DNA of 64,000 bases from Dendrobium chrysotoxum (Eukaryota > Streptophyta > Magnoliopsida > Asparagales > Orchidaceae): NCBI GenBank assembly GCA_019925795.1, contig CM034303.1, positions 620,001-684,000 of the forward strand. Direction: 5' to 3'. The notes under the pieces were generated by a model that was given only the letters and a program-made list of their open reading frames with translations, was not told the DNA's origin and did not search any database. Positions 9,197 through 20,047 of the stretch are shown here, piece by piece (the stretch's first letter is position 1; each line of letters begins with the position of its first letter). The position numbers and the translations under genes are program-made.

Positions 9197-11239
9197 GAGA
9201 TGTTTAGTTGGCGGAGACCCGATGACCTGCCTCCAGGAGAGCCCAGTGAGGATGCCATTTGGGAGGCCATTGATCGACGTGACCCTCAGGGCGATGTTGA
9301 CATACTAGATAGACTAGAGCAGCACCAGGCCATGCTGTAGGGGCGGGATACCTTCCACACCCTTTTTACCCGTTCCTCGTTACTTCCAGAGCTTTCTGAG
9401 GGTGCTGTTGAGTTTGAGGACCCTGACAGATGGGTCACTAGTCTTAGACTACAGTACGGAGAGTACCACCCGTTGGAGAGTTCCTTGGCACAGGTTGGTT
9501 GGGGTACTTGTGACGTTCTAGTGCCAGCAGCAGATACGCTTGAGCCTGTTGGGCAGTCGAGTCTACTCAGCCACCGTCAGTTGCAGTCACCGTCTTTAGA
9601 GTGGCCTCGAGATTCTACAATTGGACAGATTCAGAGCCCGGCCATAGGCTACGTTTGTTAGGCCCGCCACGTTCTTCGGGTACACAGAGGCACACTCTAG
9701 GAGGTAGGGATTTACAAGGTTGTTTACGCCTCTTTGTTTGACTACGGATGCCTACCTACTTCTTGGGCTCGTGGCCTAGTTGAGTTCTGGGATTCTGGCA
9801 GAGGTACATGCTGGGTTGGAGCAGAGGAGCTTACGGTTACCCTTTCAGACATACAGACAGTTTCTGAGCTTCCTATTTTTGGGCACTATTTTGAAGAGTG
9901 TGTGCCTCCAGACGAGCAGTTGTTTTATAGGGTTCTTTCAGCAGATGGTGACAGGAGGGGCAGGTTAGCTTTACCAGATGTTTACCCCATACTTCTTCAA
10001 CACTATCGTCAGGTGTATAAGGTCTCTGGGTTATCAGCACGTGCTCGAGTCGGCATGCCTGTGGACGTCTGGATCCGCAGCTTTCTTCAGCCTAGTTACT
10101 TGACCACCTTTGGAGCTTCACTTTATGACCCGTTCGGTCTCGGCTTGCAGCGCAGTGCTCCATTATCAGAGGAGACCGCCAAGCCTTCTTCTGTTACTAG
10201 TGACACTTCTCCAGTACTACCAGGGGTTAGTGAGGACTTGGTGTTGGCAGGGTTTTTAGCCACCTGGTTGTGTACGTTTGTGCTTCCACTCAGAGCAGGG
10301 TTCGTTCATTATAGTGCTCTCTTAGCTGCCAGTCAGTTGTCTCAGGGGCAGCGTCTCTCTTTGGCACCAGCAGTACTCGCTAGGATCTATAGATCCTTAT
10401 GCACCGCTTCAGAGGCTACTTCGCTTGAGCTACGGGACTTGAGCTTGCCATGGCACTACTTGTATGGATGGATTCACTTACATATACTTGGAGCATTTTC
10501 TTATTTGGAGTGCCCGTCATACTTTGCAGAGAGGGGGTACCCCACTGTTCTTCAGTTGTCCCAGGCTTCAGCTACTTTAGAGTCAGAGAGGATCCGCCTC
10601 TTCTTCTTTACTCCACACTTGGTTACTGATAGGTTTTCTTTGGTCCACCAACCAGACACAGTCAGTTTACCACCCCATATACAAGGGACAGTTGTTGTAG
10701 ATGGAGTTGACCACAGAGGGAGGCGCACTCTGTTACAGAGGAGATGGAGTTTACCAGTTACCGAGTACTTTATCAGCATGCACCCGGGTTGGTTGTGTCA
10801 CCGTTCAGGCAGCACGGTGACTTTGGAGGGCTACCAGCCCAATAGGGTGGCCAGGCAGTTTGGACTCTCTCAGGCCACAGCTTACGACGGACGACCACTA
10901 GTCCCAGGGGTCGCAGATGTACGGCGTATGGATGCCATTCCATCAGAGACCTATTTTTACGTCATAGCTTTGACTTGGTCGTACTTACTGAGACTGGGGA
11001 TAGGTTCCAGCTTTCTTTTCACTCAGCCGTTTAGTTTCACTGGGTTTAGCTACACACGACTGTCCTGGGTGCGGCTGTCTTTCGGAGCCACTTTAGAGCA
11101 TGGTGCGAGGAGGTATGAGCCCCGGGTACGAGAGCTTGGGTTGCCGAGGGGACAGAGGTCCTGTCAGGTTCTTCCAGAGACTGCAGGCGATAGAGATACT
11201 TCCCTACCCCCTCTCCTCTTTCCTTCTTGTCAGTTTTGA
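9197..11239 (+). pseudogene. Antisense plant mobile domain gene of Tat-1 (main exon)
   Basis: One reading frame runs from a probable splice acceptor (TTGTACAG, ending 9196) through 11239, antisense to gag-pol. The 501-aa open part (9734-11239) resembles the plant mobile domain (PF10536, as in MAIN/MAIL1). It shows the opening ...DYGCLPTSWARGLVEFWD, an ELTVTLSDIQTVSELPIFG stretch, a later VLAGFLATWLCTFVLP segment, and SYLECPSYF. Upstream stops (near 9338, 9659 and 9698) are TAG where CAG would keep the frame. Such genes are known passengers of some plant gypsy and Mutator elements. It is not a host gene, because it lies between integrase and the 3' LTR and recurs in D. Confidence 0.8.
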
Positions 11240-11279
11240 TATATATTTGGTAATTTGATATATATTATTTGGTGCAGGC
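11240..11279 (+). other. Possible short intron of the mobile-domain gene
   Basis: After the main exon, a T-rich stretch with repeated GATATATAT ends in TTTGGTGCAG (11279). The donor is uncertain: GTTTTGATAT at about 11234 would give an unusually short intron. Confidence 0.4.
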
Positions 11280-12537
11280 ACACGTGTTGAGGCCCATACT
11301 GCTGCTAGGGCCGTTGTTCCTTCCCCTTCTAGAGTTTCGGATGTGGCACCTACGCCACACCACACTGAGGTTTCCTAGCCCCCTCGTCGGCGGACTAGTT
11401 CTCAGCGCGTGACTCCTTCCAGTCGGTCTGTAGACCCTCGTCTTCCTCCCACAGAATTTGAGGAGAGCACACAGGAGCCGAGGAGGTCAGAATTCACTGG
11501 GTACGGTACACCAGGACCCTCCGACGACTTCTCTTTTCCGGTGGACCCCTACGGGTCATTCTGTCCAGGCGAGTCTTCGGAGACCGGCGCTGCGTTACTT
11601 ACAGAGCTATTTGGGGGGGGGGGATCGTACACGCAGCCGCCGTCAGACCTTGTTCCGTCAGAGTTCTTCTTCCCTGCGGGCTACTCAGCTGACTTTGCAG
11701 GCCCCTCTTCTGTCCCAGCCAGTCACCCAGCCGACTCAGCGGGCCCTTCCGCAGGTACTCATTAATTGTAAGTTAATTTATTTTCAATGCATTATTATGA
11801 TATCTGTGATTATATTAATTATTTATAATCTTTTGTGCAGTGGCTGAGGGAGTTAACTACACGTCAGAGATTTTTTGCTACATTCCCTGACCTCCGGACT
11901 CCACGACTACTGACAGGTGCAGCCACCTAGTGGAGGTTCTGAGGAGCTTGGTTTTCAGTGTCGACCCGAGCACTCCAGAGTCTTGGGTAGTTTTACTTCT
12001 TCTACTGACCGGATCCTAGGCCTGCTTGCCGAGTTTGGGGTGGACACCACCGAGTTACATTTTTGGGAGGAGGTGTGTCATGAGACAGAGTTCTGTATCC
12101 AGCGGCTGAGGTCCCTTTCTGTTACCTAGACCAGAGTTACACTCCCGCAGCTAGAGGAGATTGTTGCTAGCCGCAGGGCACTGGCTGACGACGCCTATGA
12201 CAGAGTAGACCGTAGTGCAGAGGCTCTGAGGAGACACCGCTAGAGTTCTTCTGGCATGACTCAGGAGGTGGACGGATTGATGACGCGCATGCAAGCTCTT
12301 TGGGGGGACATCAGGCAGATGTTGTCCAGGACGCGTCACTTACACGAGGAGCGTGGTCGACGGGACCGCCTCACTAGGAGGGAGGAGCAGCGACATCAAG
12401 CCTCACAGCAGGAGATGATGGAGGCTAACTCTTCACTAGTATTGGCAGTGGAGCAGTTCCAGAGAGCTCAGTCAGAGTTTCAGACCTTGGCCGAGGTTAC
12501 CGGACAGCTAGAGAGCTTACAGGCCCGCCTCTACTGA
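11280..12537 (+). pseudogene. Downstream exons of the antisense gene: low-complexity linker and coiled coil
   Basis: Exon-like frames continue after the main exon. The first (to about 11754 or 11767) is Ser/Pro/Gly-rich. A good plant intron follows, from GTACTC (11755) or GTAAGT (11768) to TTTTGTGCAG (11840). The last exon frame (11917-12537) is charged and rich in Gln, Glu, Arg and Leu (HEERGRRDRLTRREEQ, QLESLQARLY), and looks like a coiled coil. Stops near 12127 and 12241 are TAG where CAG would fit. The main exon and this tail probably formed one protein. Its role in the element is unknown. Confidence 0.6.
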
Positions 12538-12539
12538 CA

Positions 12540-14200
12540 TGTCTTTGTCCTTTTCTTTTTAGTCTGTACCCCTGTAGCATCTGGAGTCCTTGTTGTACTT
12601 GTACCTCATATTGATTATATATATAAATGGATTGTTTTTTTGTTGCTTTTCGAGCTAGTTTCTGTATCGTACTCTGGACTGTTTTGTGCTTTGTGCTGTA
12701 GTCTGAGCTATCTTGTATTATGTTTGACTTATTTTGGTGCCATAGGAGATTTTAAATATTTATTTGAGGATTTTGACACGTAGCGTGATGTCGACCCAAA
12801 TAAATATTTAAAATGCCCCCTGTCTTTGAGGGCGGTTATGAGCGTCATTTTAGCCACTAGTTGGAGCCAGTGGTCGTGGCTCTGAACTTTAGGGATTTTT
12901 GGCTTTTTCCTGTCCTATGCTTTGTGCGTCGGACTTGATAGAAAGTTTGCAAGTTTCGGATTTAGTTGATTGTACCAAATACAAGTAATATCCTGATCCT
13001 TAACCAGTAGAGGAGACTTCAATCCGAATCACTTTAGTTCATCATATTAGGTGAGCTATGATTTGATAGCTCTTTGTCCTTTGTTTTCTGAAATGAGAGT
13101 TCCTCTACTACGGCCTTTCTTATGGCGTATTGAGTAGACAGAATTGCTAGTGATCCAGCCATATTTGGGCGTGTTGGATCTGGCCTCTTTCACTCATTCA
13201 GGCTTCAGACTTGAGCTATGGGCAATGTGCTTCCTAATGCTGAATCTACTGAAGTTGGTAGATTTAAAGTCATCTTTGCGGTTGCAGATTTGGAGTTTAC
13301 GGACATTCGGTAGTTGTTCGCGACTCGTCCTTCCCACTAGAATTTTGATTCTCCGATCAATTAGGAGAATTTTGTGGACAACGACTACTGAAACTTGTCG
13401 AGTCACATCAGCCTTCGTTCTTCCTACAGTCCCTACTGATGGGTTGACGAAGTGGGAGTTCCGGTACTATGACCTTTCTTCTAGCGTGTTGAGTAGACGG
13501 AGCTGCCAGCGATCCGGCCATATTTGGGCGTGTTGGATCCGGCCTTTTACACCCATTCGAACCTTAAGCTTCAGGTTGTTGGAAAACTTCAAGCTTTTTT
13601 GGCTCGATTTGTTGGAGCATGTAGTTACAAAAGCCTCTTTCTTGACTTTCAAAATCTTGGTACACTGGAGGAGAATGATGTCCCAAACTTTCAGGAAAAT
13701 CACCTATGTACGTGTGTTAACAATGGAATTCACCGTATCCCTATTCGAGGGAACATAAGCTTAATGATTTGAATATTTATTTGGGGATCCCAGCGCGTAG
13801 CACGGTGTCGACCCAAACAAACATTTGAGTACCTCCCGTCTCATAGGGAGGCTTTAAAATGAGATGAATTTGAAAATTTTGAGCTTCCTTTTTTTTATAT
13901 TTACTTAGGGATCTCAGCACGTAGCATGATGTCGACCCAAATGAGTATTCAGATGTCTTCCGCCACGTAGGGGTATCCTTAAGGTGGGAGAAATTTAAAC
14001 TTTGAATATTTTAAATATTTATTCGAGGATTTTGGCATGCGGTGTGATGTCGACCCGAATAAATATTTAAAATTCCCCCTGTTTAGCGAGGGGCCCCCTT
14101 TTTTTTTCAAACCTAAAAGTTTACGATTTTAAATATTTACTCGGTGATCTCGGCACGCGGTGCGGTGTCGACCCGAATAAATATTTAAAACACCCCAGTT
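12540..14200. repeat. Spacer with five long palindromes and a direct duplication
   Basis: The spacer lies between two convergent genes. Palindromes of AAATATTTATT(C/T)G type enclose a conserved loop containing CACG(T/C)(A/G)GC...GTGTCGACCC. Two are perfect 16-bp inverted repeats (12751-12766 with 12797-12812; 14010-14025 with 14056-14071). One has a single mismatch (14127 with 14190). Two are decayed (about 13772-13830 and 13897-13952). A direct duplication of about 100 bp (13119 and 13472 onwards, containing ATATTTGGGCGTGTTGGAT) lies between them. ORFs across it are not conserved protein. Confidence 0.8.
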
Positions 14201-14308
14201 TTTTTTTTTAAATGCATTCTTATATTAGAAGAGAATTTCAAAAGGTGAGTCATATACATGTTGATGAGTACATTTGAAGTGTAGAATACTTTAAACACAT
14301 CATTATCT

Positions 14309-15844
14309 CTATACATGGTATTTCTTCAAGTATCGGCCATTGATCGACGGTATAGGTCTCTGGCCCTCCAGATCGATCAATTGATAGGCTCCTCCTTGAT
14401 ACACTTTCTCGATAATAAAGGGGCCTTCCCAACTGGATACGAATTTACCACTAATTTTTCGGTGAGGGATGATTGGCCTTCTCAGCACCAGAACCAATTC
14501 CCCTTCTTGAAATGATCGATGATGCACCATTCGATCAAAGGATTTCGCCATCCTTGCTCGATAGATCTTCAAGTTTTGCTGGGCTTGTAACCTGGTTTCG
14601 TCAAGTGCATCAAGCTCTTCCATTCTTAGTCGAGCATTTTGATCCTGAGTTAGATCGTGCTGGATAGCTACTCGAAGCGACGACAATTCAATCTCTAGTG
14701 GCAACACTGCTTCAACTTCGAATACTAATGAATAGGTAGTGGCTTTGGTTGGCATCTTGTAGGTTGTACGGTATGCCCATAGCGCTTCTGCCATCTTCGT
14801 ATGCCACTCTTTCTTATTTTTGGTAAGGATCTTCTTCAACAACTTCACCAACATCTTGTTAAATGCCTCTGCCAGGCCATTGGCTCTTGGGTTGTATATG
14901 AAAGAATATCGCCAATCAATCTTGTGTCGATCAATAAACTTATAGATTTTTATACTCTTGAACGCTGTTCCATTATCTGAGATCACGCGTCGCGGTACAC
15001 CGAATCTGTAGACGACATTATGGGTGAAGAAGTTGATTACATGCTCAGATGTGACATCTTTGAACGGAGTTGCTTCTACCCACTTGGAGAAGTAATCTGT
15101 AGCTGCCAATATAAAGTGATGCTCGGTCGATGATGGTGGATCTATTGGCCCAATTATGTCTGTGCCCCAGCATTCAAATGGCCAGGACACTACCGTCGGG
15201 TGCAGTGGATTTGGTGGTTGATGTATAACATCACCGTGGATCTGACACTCGTGACACCTCTTAACGTGGTTAATATAATCTGTTACCATTGTTGGCCAAT
15301 AATAACCCATTCGCTTGATTTTAGCAGCCATCTTGGGACCTAACTGATGTGCTCCGCAGAGTCCTTCATACACTTATGCTACCACTTTATCAACTTCCTT
15401 GGTCCCTAGGCACCTTAGCCACATTTGATCAAAAGCCCGTTAATACAGTGTGTCATTGACAAACGCATACTGTAATGCTCTTTTCCTGATTTGTGCGGCC
15501 AGAGATTTATCTGTTGGGAGTTTGCTTTCTTTGAAGTAATCAATGAATGGTTACCTCCAATCATCTTCGACTTTAATATCTAAGCAATACCACCATGATT
15601 CTGAAGCTAGAGTAGCTTTACGTCTTCCCTTAAGAACTTGATTTTCTTCATGTTGATATTCAGGATCGACTGGTTGGGGATGTCGGGGATCAACCGAGGT
15701 TATGTCCTGTTGGCCTAAATCTGGTACTCCCTCTGCCCGTGGGAATTGCAAGATTACTGGCTCTAAGACCCGACAATTTTCAACTGCAATAAATATGGGT
15801 ATCCTCTTATCTTCATTTGCCAGCTCCTTAGCCAATTTGGCCAA
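14309..15844 (-). pseudogene. Tat-1 integrase (and linker from RNase H)
   Basis: The open part 14309-15373 carries the zinc-binding region (HQLG...RCHECQ, with the first His replaced by Tyr). The DDE core shows D in GTDIIGPI, D in ISDNGTAF and E in ANGLAEAFN. A C-terminal domain ends in GGAYQLIDLEG...NGRYLKKYHV. This enzyme inserts element cDNA into the genome. 15551-15844, in the same frame, is the linker after RNase H. A TAA just before 15373 and a frameshift between 15951 and 15844 break the polyprotein. The integrase C-terminal half is the best preserved part of the element. Confidence 0.93.
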
Positions 15845-15950
15845 ACAATCTGCTTTTGCATTCTGCCCTCGAGGGATTTAAGCTATCTTAACATTTGGCA
15901 CTTGCTTTAGGAGCTCGAGGTCCCACCGGTGATAGTGGGCTAATTCAAGT

Positions 15951-16256
15951 TTACAAATCCTGTAAATACCCAGAACTTGATTTATTATAAGTTGAGAATC
16001 GCCGAAGATTTATGATTTGGACACCAGTCGCAATTTCCAGCCCCGCTATCAAAGCTTCGTATTCAGCTTCATTATTGGTCCGAGGTTCAGTTAGACTGAA
16101 CGAGAATCTCATTATGCCTCCCTCGGGTTCTATAAAGATAAGACCGATGCCAGCTTGAGCCTTTGCAATATTTGGGGGTCTGGGAGATTTGATTGACGAT
16201 GCTCCATCAAAATACATCTCCCAAAATTGTAATTTCTCCTCTTCATCAACTTGCAT
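15951..16256 (-). pseudogene. Archaeal-type RNase H domain (second RNase H)
   Basis: The motif order MYFDGASS, then AGIGLIFIEPEGG, then RTNNEAEYEALIAGLEIA is the plant archaeal-like RNase H acquired by Tat-lineage elements (established knowledge). It is in frame with the RT and first RNase H, separated by one stop at about 16258 (the residues LPDK, a stop, then IMQVDEE). A frameshift follows its end. Confidence 0.9.
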
Positions 16257-16259
16257 GAT

Positions 16260-16826
16260 CTATTTATCTGGCAAATCATCATTGAGCGGGGAGTTTGCTG
16301 GAATTAGATGTGCATCGAGGAAATCTACCAAAGCTTGTCCCTTTATCGCTTTCTGTGGCATGTACACGATATCGAACTGCATTAATATCACTGCCCACCT
16401 TGCAAAATGACCTGTCAACGCTGGTCTTGTCATCAAGAACTTCAGCGGATCGATCTTTAATATCAAGGTGATTTTATGGGAGAGCATATAGTGACGAAGT
16501 TTTTGAACTGCAAAAATCAGCGCCAGATAATGCTTTTCAATCAGAGAATAACGTATTTCTGCTCCGATTAATCTCCGACTGATATAATAAAGTGCATTTT
16601 CTTTGCCCTCTTTATTGTGTTGGGCTAATAATACTTCGAGGGGCTCTTCTAGTGCCGCCGTGTACAGTATAAGATGTTTCCCCGAAATTGGCGCTATAAG
16701 AATGGGCGGATTTAACAGATATCTTTTGATGCTGTCAAACGCTTCCTGGCATTCTGCATCCCATTTGAAGCGGAAATCCTTCTTCCTTAGCTTTGAAAAT
16801 GGCTGACACATACACGACAGATTCAA
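16260..16826 (-). pseudogene. Gypsy RNase H domain (first RNase H)
   Basis: It contains FRFKWDAECQEAFDSIKRYL, then LYTAALEEPLEVLLAQHN, then RYSLIEKHYLALIFAVQKLRHYM, the standard Ty3/gypsy RT-RNase H pattern. The usual first catalytic Asp position reads YTAA. Tat elements often have a decayed first RNase H, so this is expected. It is in frame with RT upstream. Confidence 0.9.
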
Positions 16827-16853
16827 TATGAATCATCGAATGAAAGCCAATTG

Positions 16854-18263
16854 TCATTGTAAAGAACGAAGTTGTCGAAGGTTTCTGGGAGGCGGCATCT
16901 CAATAATCGCCTTAATCTTATTGGGGTCAATCTCGATTCCTCGGTGACGAACCACATACCCTAGGAATTTGCCGGAGGAGACCCCGAAAGCACACTTAAG
17001 GGGATTCATCTTCAAATTATACATCTTGATTTTTTCAAATACAATTCTTAAGTTATCCAGATGATCTTTTTGGTCCATGCTCTTGACAACCAGATCATCT
17101 ACGTAGCACTCGACCTTCTAATGAATTAGCTCGTCAAAAATATGTGTCATCGCTCATTGGTAGGTGGCACCGGCATTTTTAAGGCCAAAGGGCATGACTG
17201 TGTAGCAGAATATGCCGATGGGCGTTCTGAATGATGTGTGCTTCTCATCTTCAGGTACCATTTTGATCTGATTATAGCCCAATGACCCATCCATAAATGA
17301 GAACATATCATAGTTGGAAGTATTATCCACTAAGAGTTCTGACACAGGGACCGGGAAATTATCTTTTGGACATGACTTGTTGAGGTCCCGAAAATCGATG
17401 CAGATACGAATCTGACTGTTCTTCTTTTTCACAGGGATGATATTGGCAATCCAGTCGGCATATTTTTCTTCTCGAATGAAGCCCGCTTATATGAGCATTT
17501 TCATCTCTATAATCACCGACTCTTCAATCTCCAATCTCATTCTCCTTGGAGCTTGTTTGACGGGTACTGCATCTGGTTTGATTGCCAGCCTGTGAACTGC
17601 TACATTATGGGATAAGCCAGGCATTTCAGCATATGTCCAGGCAAAGCAGTCCCTGAATTTACATAGGAGTTCTTTTATTTCTTTTGCCTGTTCTTCTGGC
17701 AGAAGGGAACTAATGAAGGTTGGACGAGGGTCATCCTCAGTTCCTAAGTTAACTTCTTTTAACTCATCCATAGTAGCCGCCTGCCCTCCATCTTCAAGCT
17801 CTTCAGGTGCAGGCTCAGCTTCAACAGGCTGCTCATCATAGTCATCAACTTCATAAACTTCCCTCTCATACTCATCATTTGGTTTAACTTTCCTGCAGGT
17901 GATGACTTGACATGTCTCCTTTTGAGGGTGCTTATGTACAATGAATCCGAGGCCCATCCTTGCTAGAATATCCTTTCTTCGCATCGCATGAGGATTTCTT
18001 TGATACCAAAGCTTTAAATAGGTACGGAGTTGTTGTACGGGAGTGCGAATTTTGGCCTATTTTTGCAATATCTTTTGGATATTTTCAGTGTTAAATTTAG
18101 GCATTCTCGTGACTACCAACTCCTTATGCTCGATGGGCCTGTAGAGCCAGTCTCGACTCCCTTCCTCTTCACGTTCTCCAGATTTATAAAATAGGGTTCC
18201 TGGTCCATCCCTTTTTCTTAGGGGAGGCACATAAAATGTTACGAGTTCCTCAACATTATGCAC
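16854..18263 (-). pseudogene. Tat-1 reverse transcriptase
   Basis: The frame runs from an acidic linker (18263-17487) into the RT fingers and palm: FAWTYAEMPGL, RICIDFRDLNKSCPKDN, FMDGSLGYNQIKM, VMPFGLKNAGATYQ, and the catalytic YVDD at 17094-17105 followed by GYVVRHRGIEIDP. In-frame stops interrupt it near 17487, 17154, 17117 and 16854. The residue contexts (YQ-stop-AMT, IH-stop-KVE) imply CGA to TGA and CAG to TAG. The enzyme copies element RNA into DNA. This copy cannot make it whole. Confidence 0.93.
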
Positions 18264-18415
18264 CTCTTAGGGAATGATTTCTTTGAAGTGTTGTGGGGGA
18301 ACACGTATGACAACACATTCATTGTCTGAAATTGTTAGATTATCTATTCTCCTTGAGAGTACACATACATTATTCATATAGGTAGACTCATAATCGTAGT
18401 CATCGTCTGAATATT

Positions 18416-19942
18416 TCATCTTCTTCTTCCCCCTACCTGTTGATTGGCATATTTCCTTAGATTTAGACGGGCGTCCTCATCCTCATCTGTGTCACTCCCT
18501 AGGTGAGGTACATATTTTCTCGATCTAGGAGTGATCACCACCTTGGGAAGAGTTGGGGTTACCTTCTTTCTCCCCGTTGGCTTCTTGTCAACTTCCTTTT
18601 TGGGTTGCTTTGCATAATTCAGGTTTGTTGCCTTAGTCTCGAGAGAACTCGACAGCTTCAGCTCCTTAGGGATGAAGTATCTGGCATCTTCATAAATTTT
18701 CACCTCATGAACCGCAAAGGGCTGAATATCATCAGAGATTCCGAACTCCTCTCTATCCCTAACATATTTCATACATTGATGTAGTGTTGACGGGACCATG
18801 CCGTAATCATGCAACCACGGGCGACCTAGAAGTGCCCTAAATGAGGTGTTCGCGTCAATCACATGAAACTTCATCTCGGTATGAAGTTCCCCGAATGTTA
18901 GGGAGAGCATGAATGATCATAGGGTCTTTTACCCTTTCTTATTGAAACTATGCACCATTAATTTATCTGGCCTGAGATGTTACACATCAAGACATAACAA
19001 TCTTAGCATTTTCAAGCTCATAAGGTTGATAGAAGACCCGGAATCAATCAAAATTTGGCTGATTATCATTCTGGCACTCTCTGCAGTGACATATAGAGGT
19101 CGATTATGGTCTGCCGTTCCAAGCATCATATCATCTTCGGTAAAAGTGATAATTAGTTTATTCCGAGCTTGTAAGACTTCTGTCAAATTACGCTCAGCAA
19201 AATATGCCTCATATCTTTCGGGGTTGTTGAGAGCCTGGATCAAGGTCTCCCGTAGGTCTTTAGACATCATAAGAGCATCATATATACTGAGCTGTGCTGG
19301 GATTTTTCTCAGATGGTATAGGATATTATAATCTATCCCTTTATTTACGGCATCTTTCTTTTTTGTATCCTTAGGGATAATGTCTTCGTTTATAATTATC
19401 TCATTTCCTTGGTCATTATTAGGGATTCCTTTCTTAGGAGGGGATGGCAGAATTTTACCTATTCTCAGCTGCACCTGGGCGATCTCTTCTTGCTCAGACT
19501 CATTTGATAATGCATTTCCTTCAGAGTCAGCCATTATCATGTCTGGAGATTTATCTGTTGATTCAGAATCACTGCCTAAGTTTACTTACTCCATCTGCAA
19601 AGCGATATCAGGTTCTGATCCATCTTCTTCTGGAAAATATAAATCTTCCTCCGAACTGTGATCCATTGGTGATACCATCATACATGATTCAGAGGGTGTT
19701 TCTTTTTTCTTACTGATTGCAGCCACTGGTGTTATCAAAATGACCCGACAAGTTTCCACGGGAAGTGGCTCTTCTTCAGCCTCTTTTGCCTCCTCAACCT
19801 TGAGTTCTGCCATAAAATCAGCAAGCTTAATGGGGCGCCTTGCAGTTTGATAGTATTCATCTAAACTATCGATAACCCTCTGGGTTACTATCTTTTTCTC
19901 CTTGGGCTTCTTCAGCTTGGTCTTCTTCTTAGAGAATTTCAC
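18416..19942 (-). pseudogene. Tat-1 aspartic protease and gag-protease linker
   Basis: The active-site stretch ILIDSGSSINLM lies near 19040 (DSG triad), preceded by LLIITF-like and DHNRPLYVTAE sequence. After a stop at about 18980 the domain continues (FHVIDANTSFRALLGRPWLH, 18780-18870). The 19586-19942 part is a Lys/Glu-rich linker. The frame is shared with gag. A frameshift separates it from RT between 18416 and 18263. Confidence 0.9.
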
Positions 19943-20047
19943 TCTCCCCGACTTTGAAGTGCTAGCTTGTTTGAGAAACTGTTTAGAAGTGGAAGCTCAC
20001 ACCGCAGGCAGTGCCTTGGGATCTATCACCGGCTCTGTAGGAGATTT

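Noticed and set aside
9734..11239. A host MAIL-like gene
   Set aside because: It lies between the PPT and integrase of Tat-1, and its 5' part recurs at the same place in D. It belongs to the retroelement.
13144..13758. 204-codon plus-strand ORF in the spacer
   Set aside because: It spans a direct duplication, has no domain or plausible composition, and is uninterrupted only by chance.
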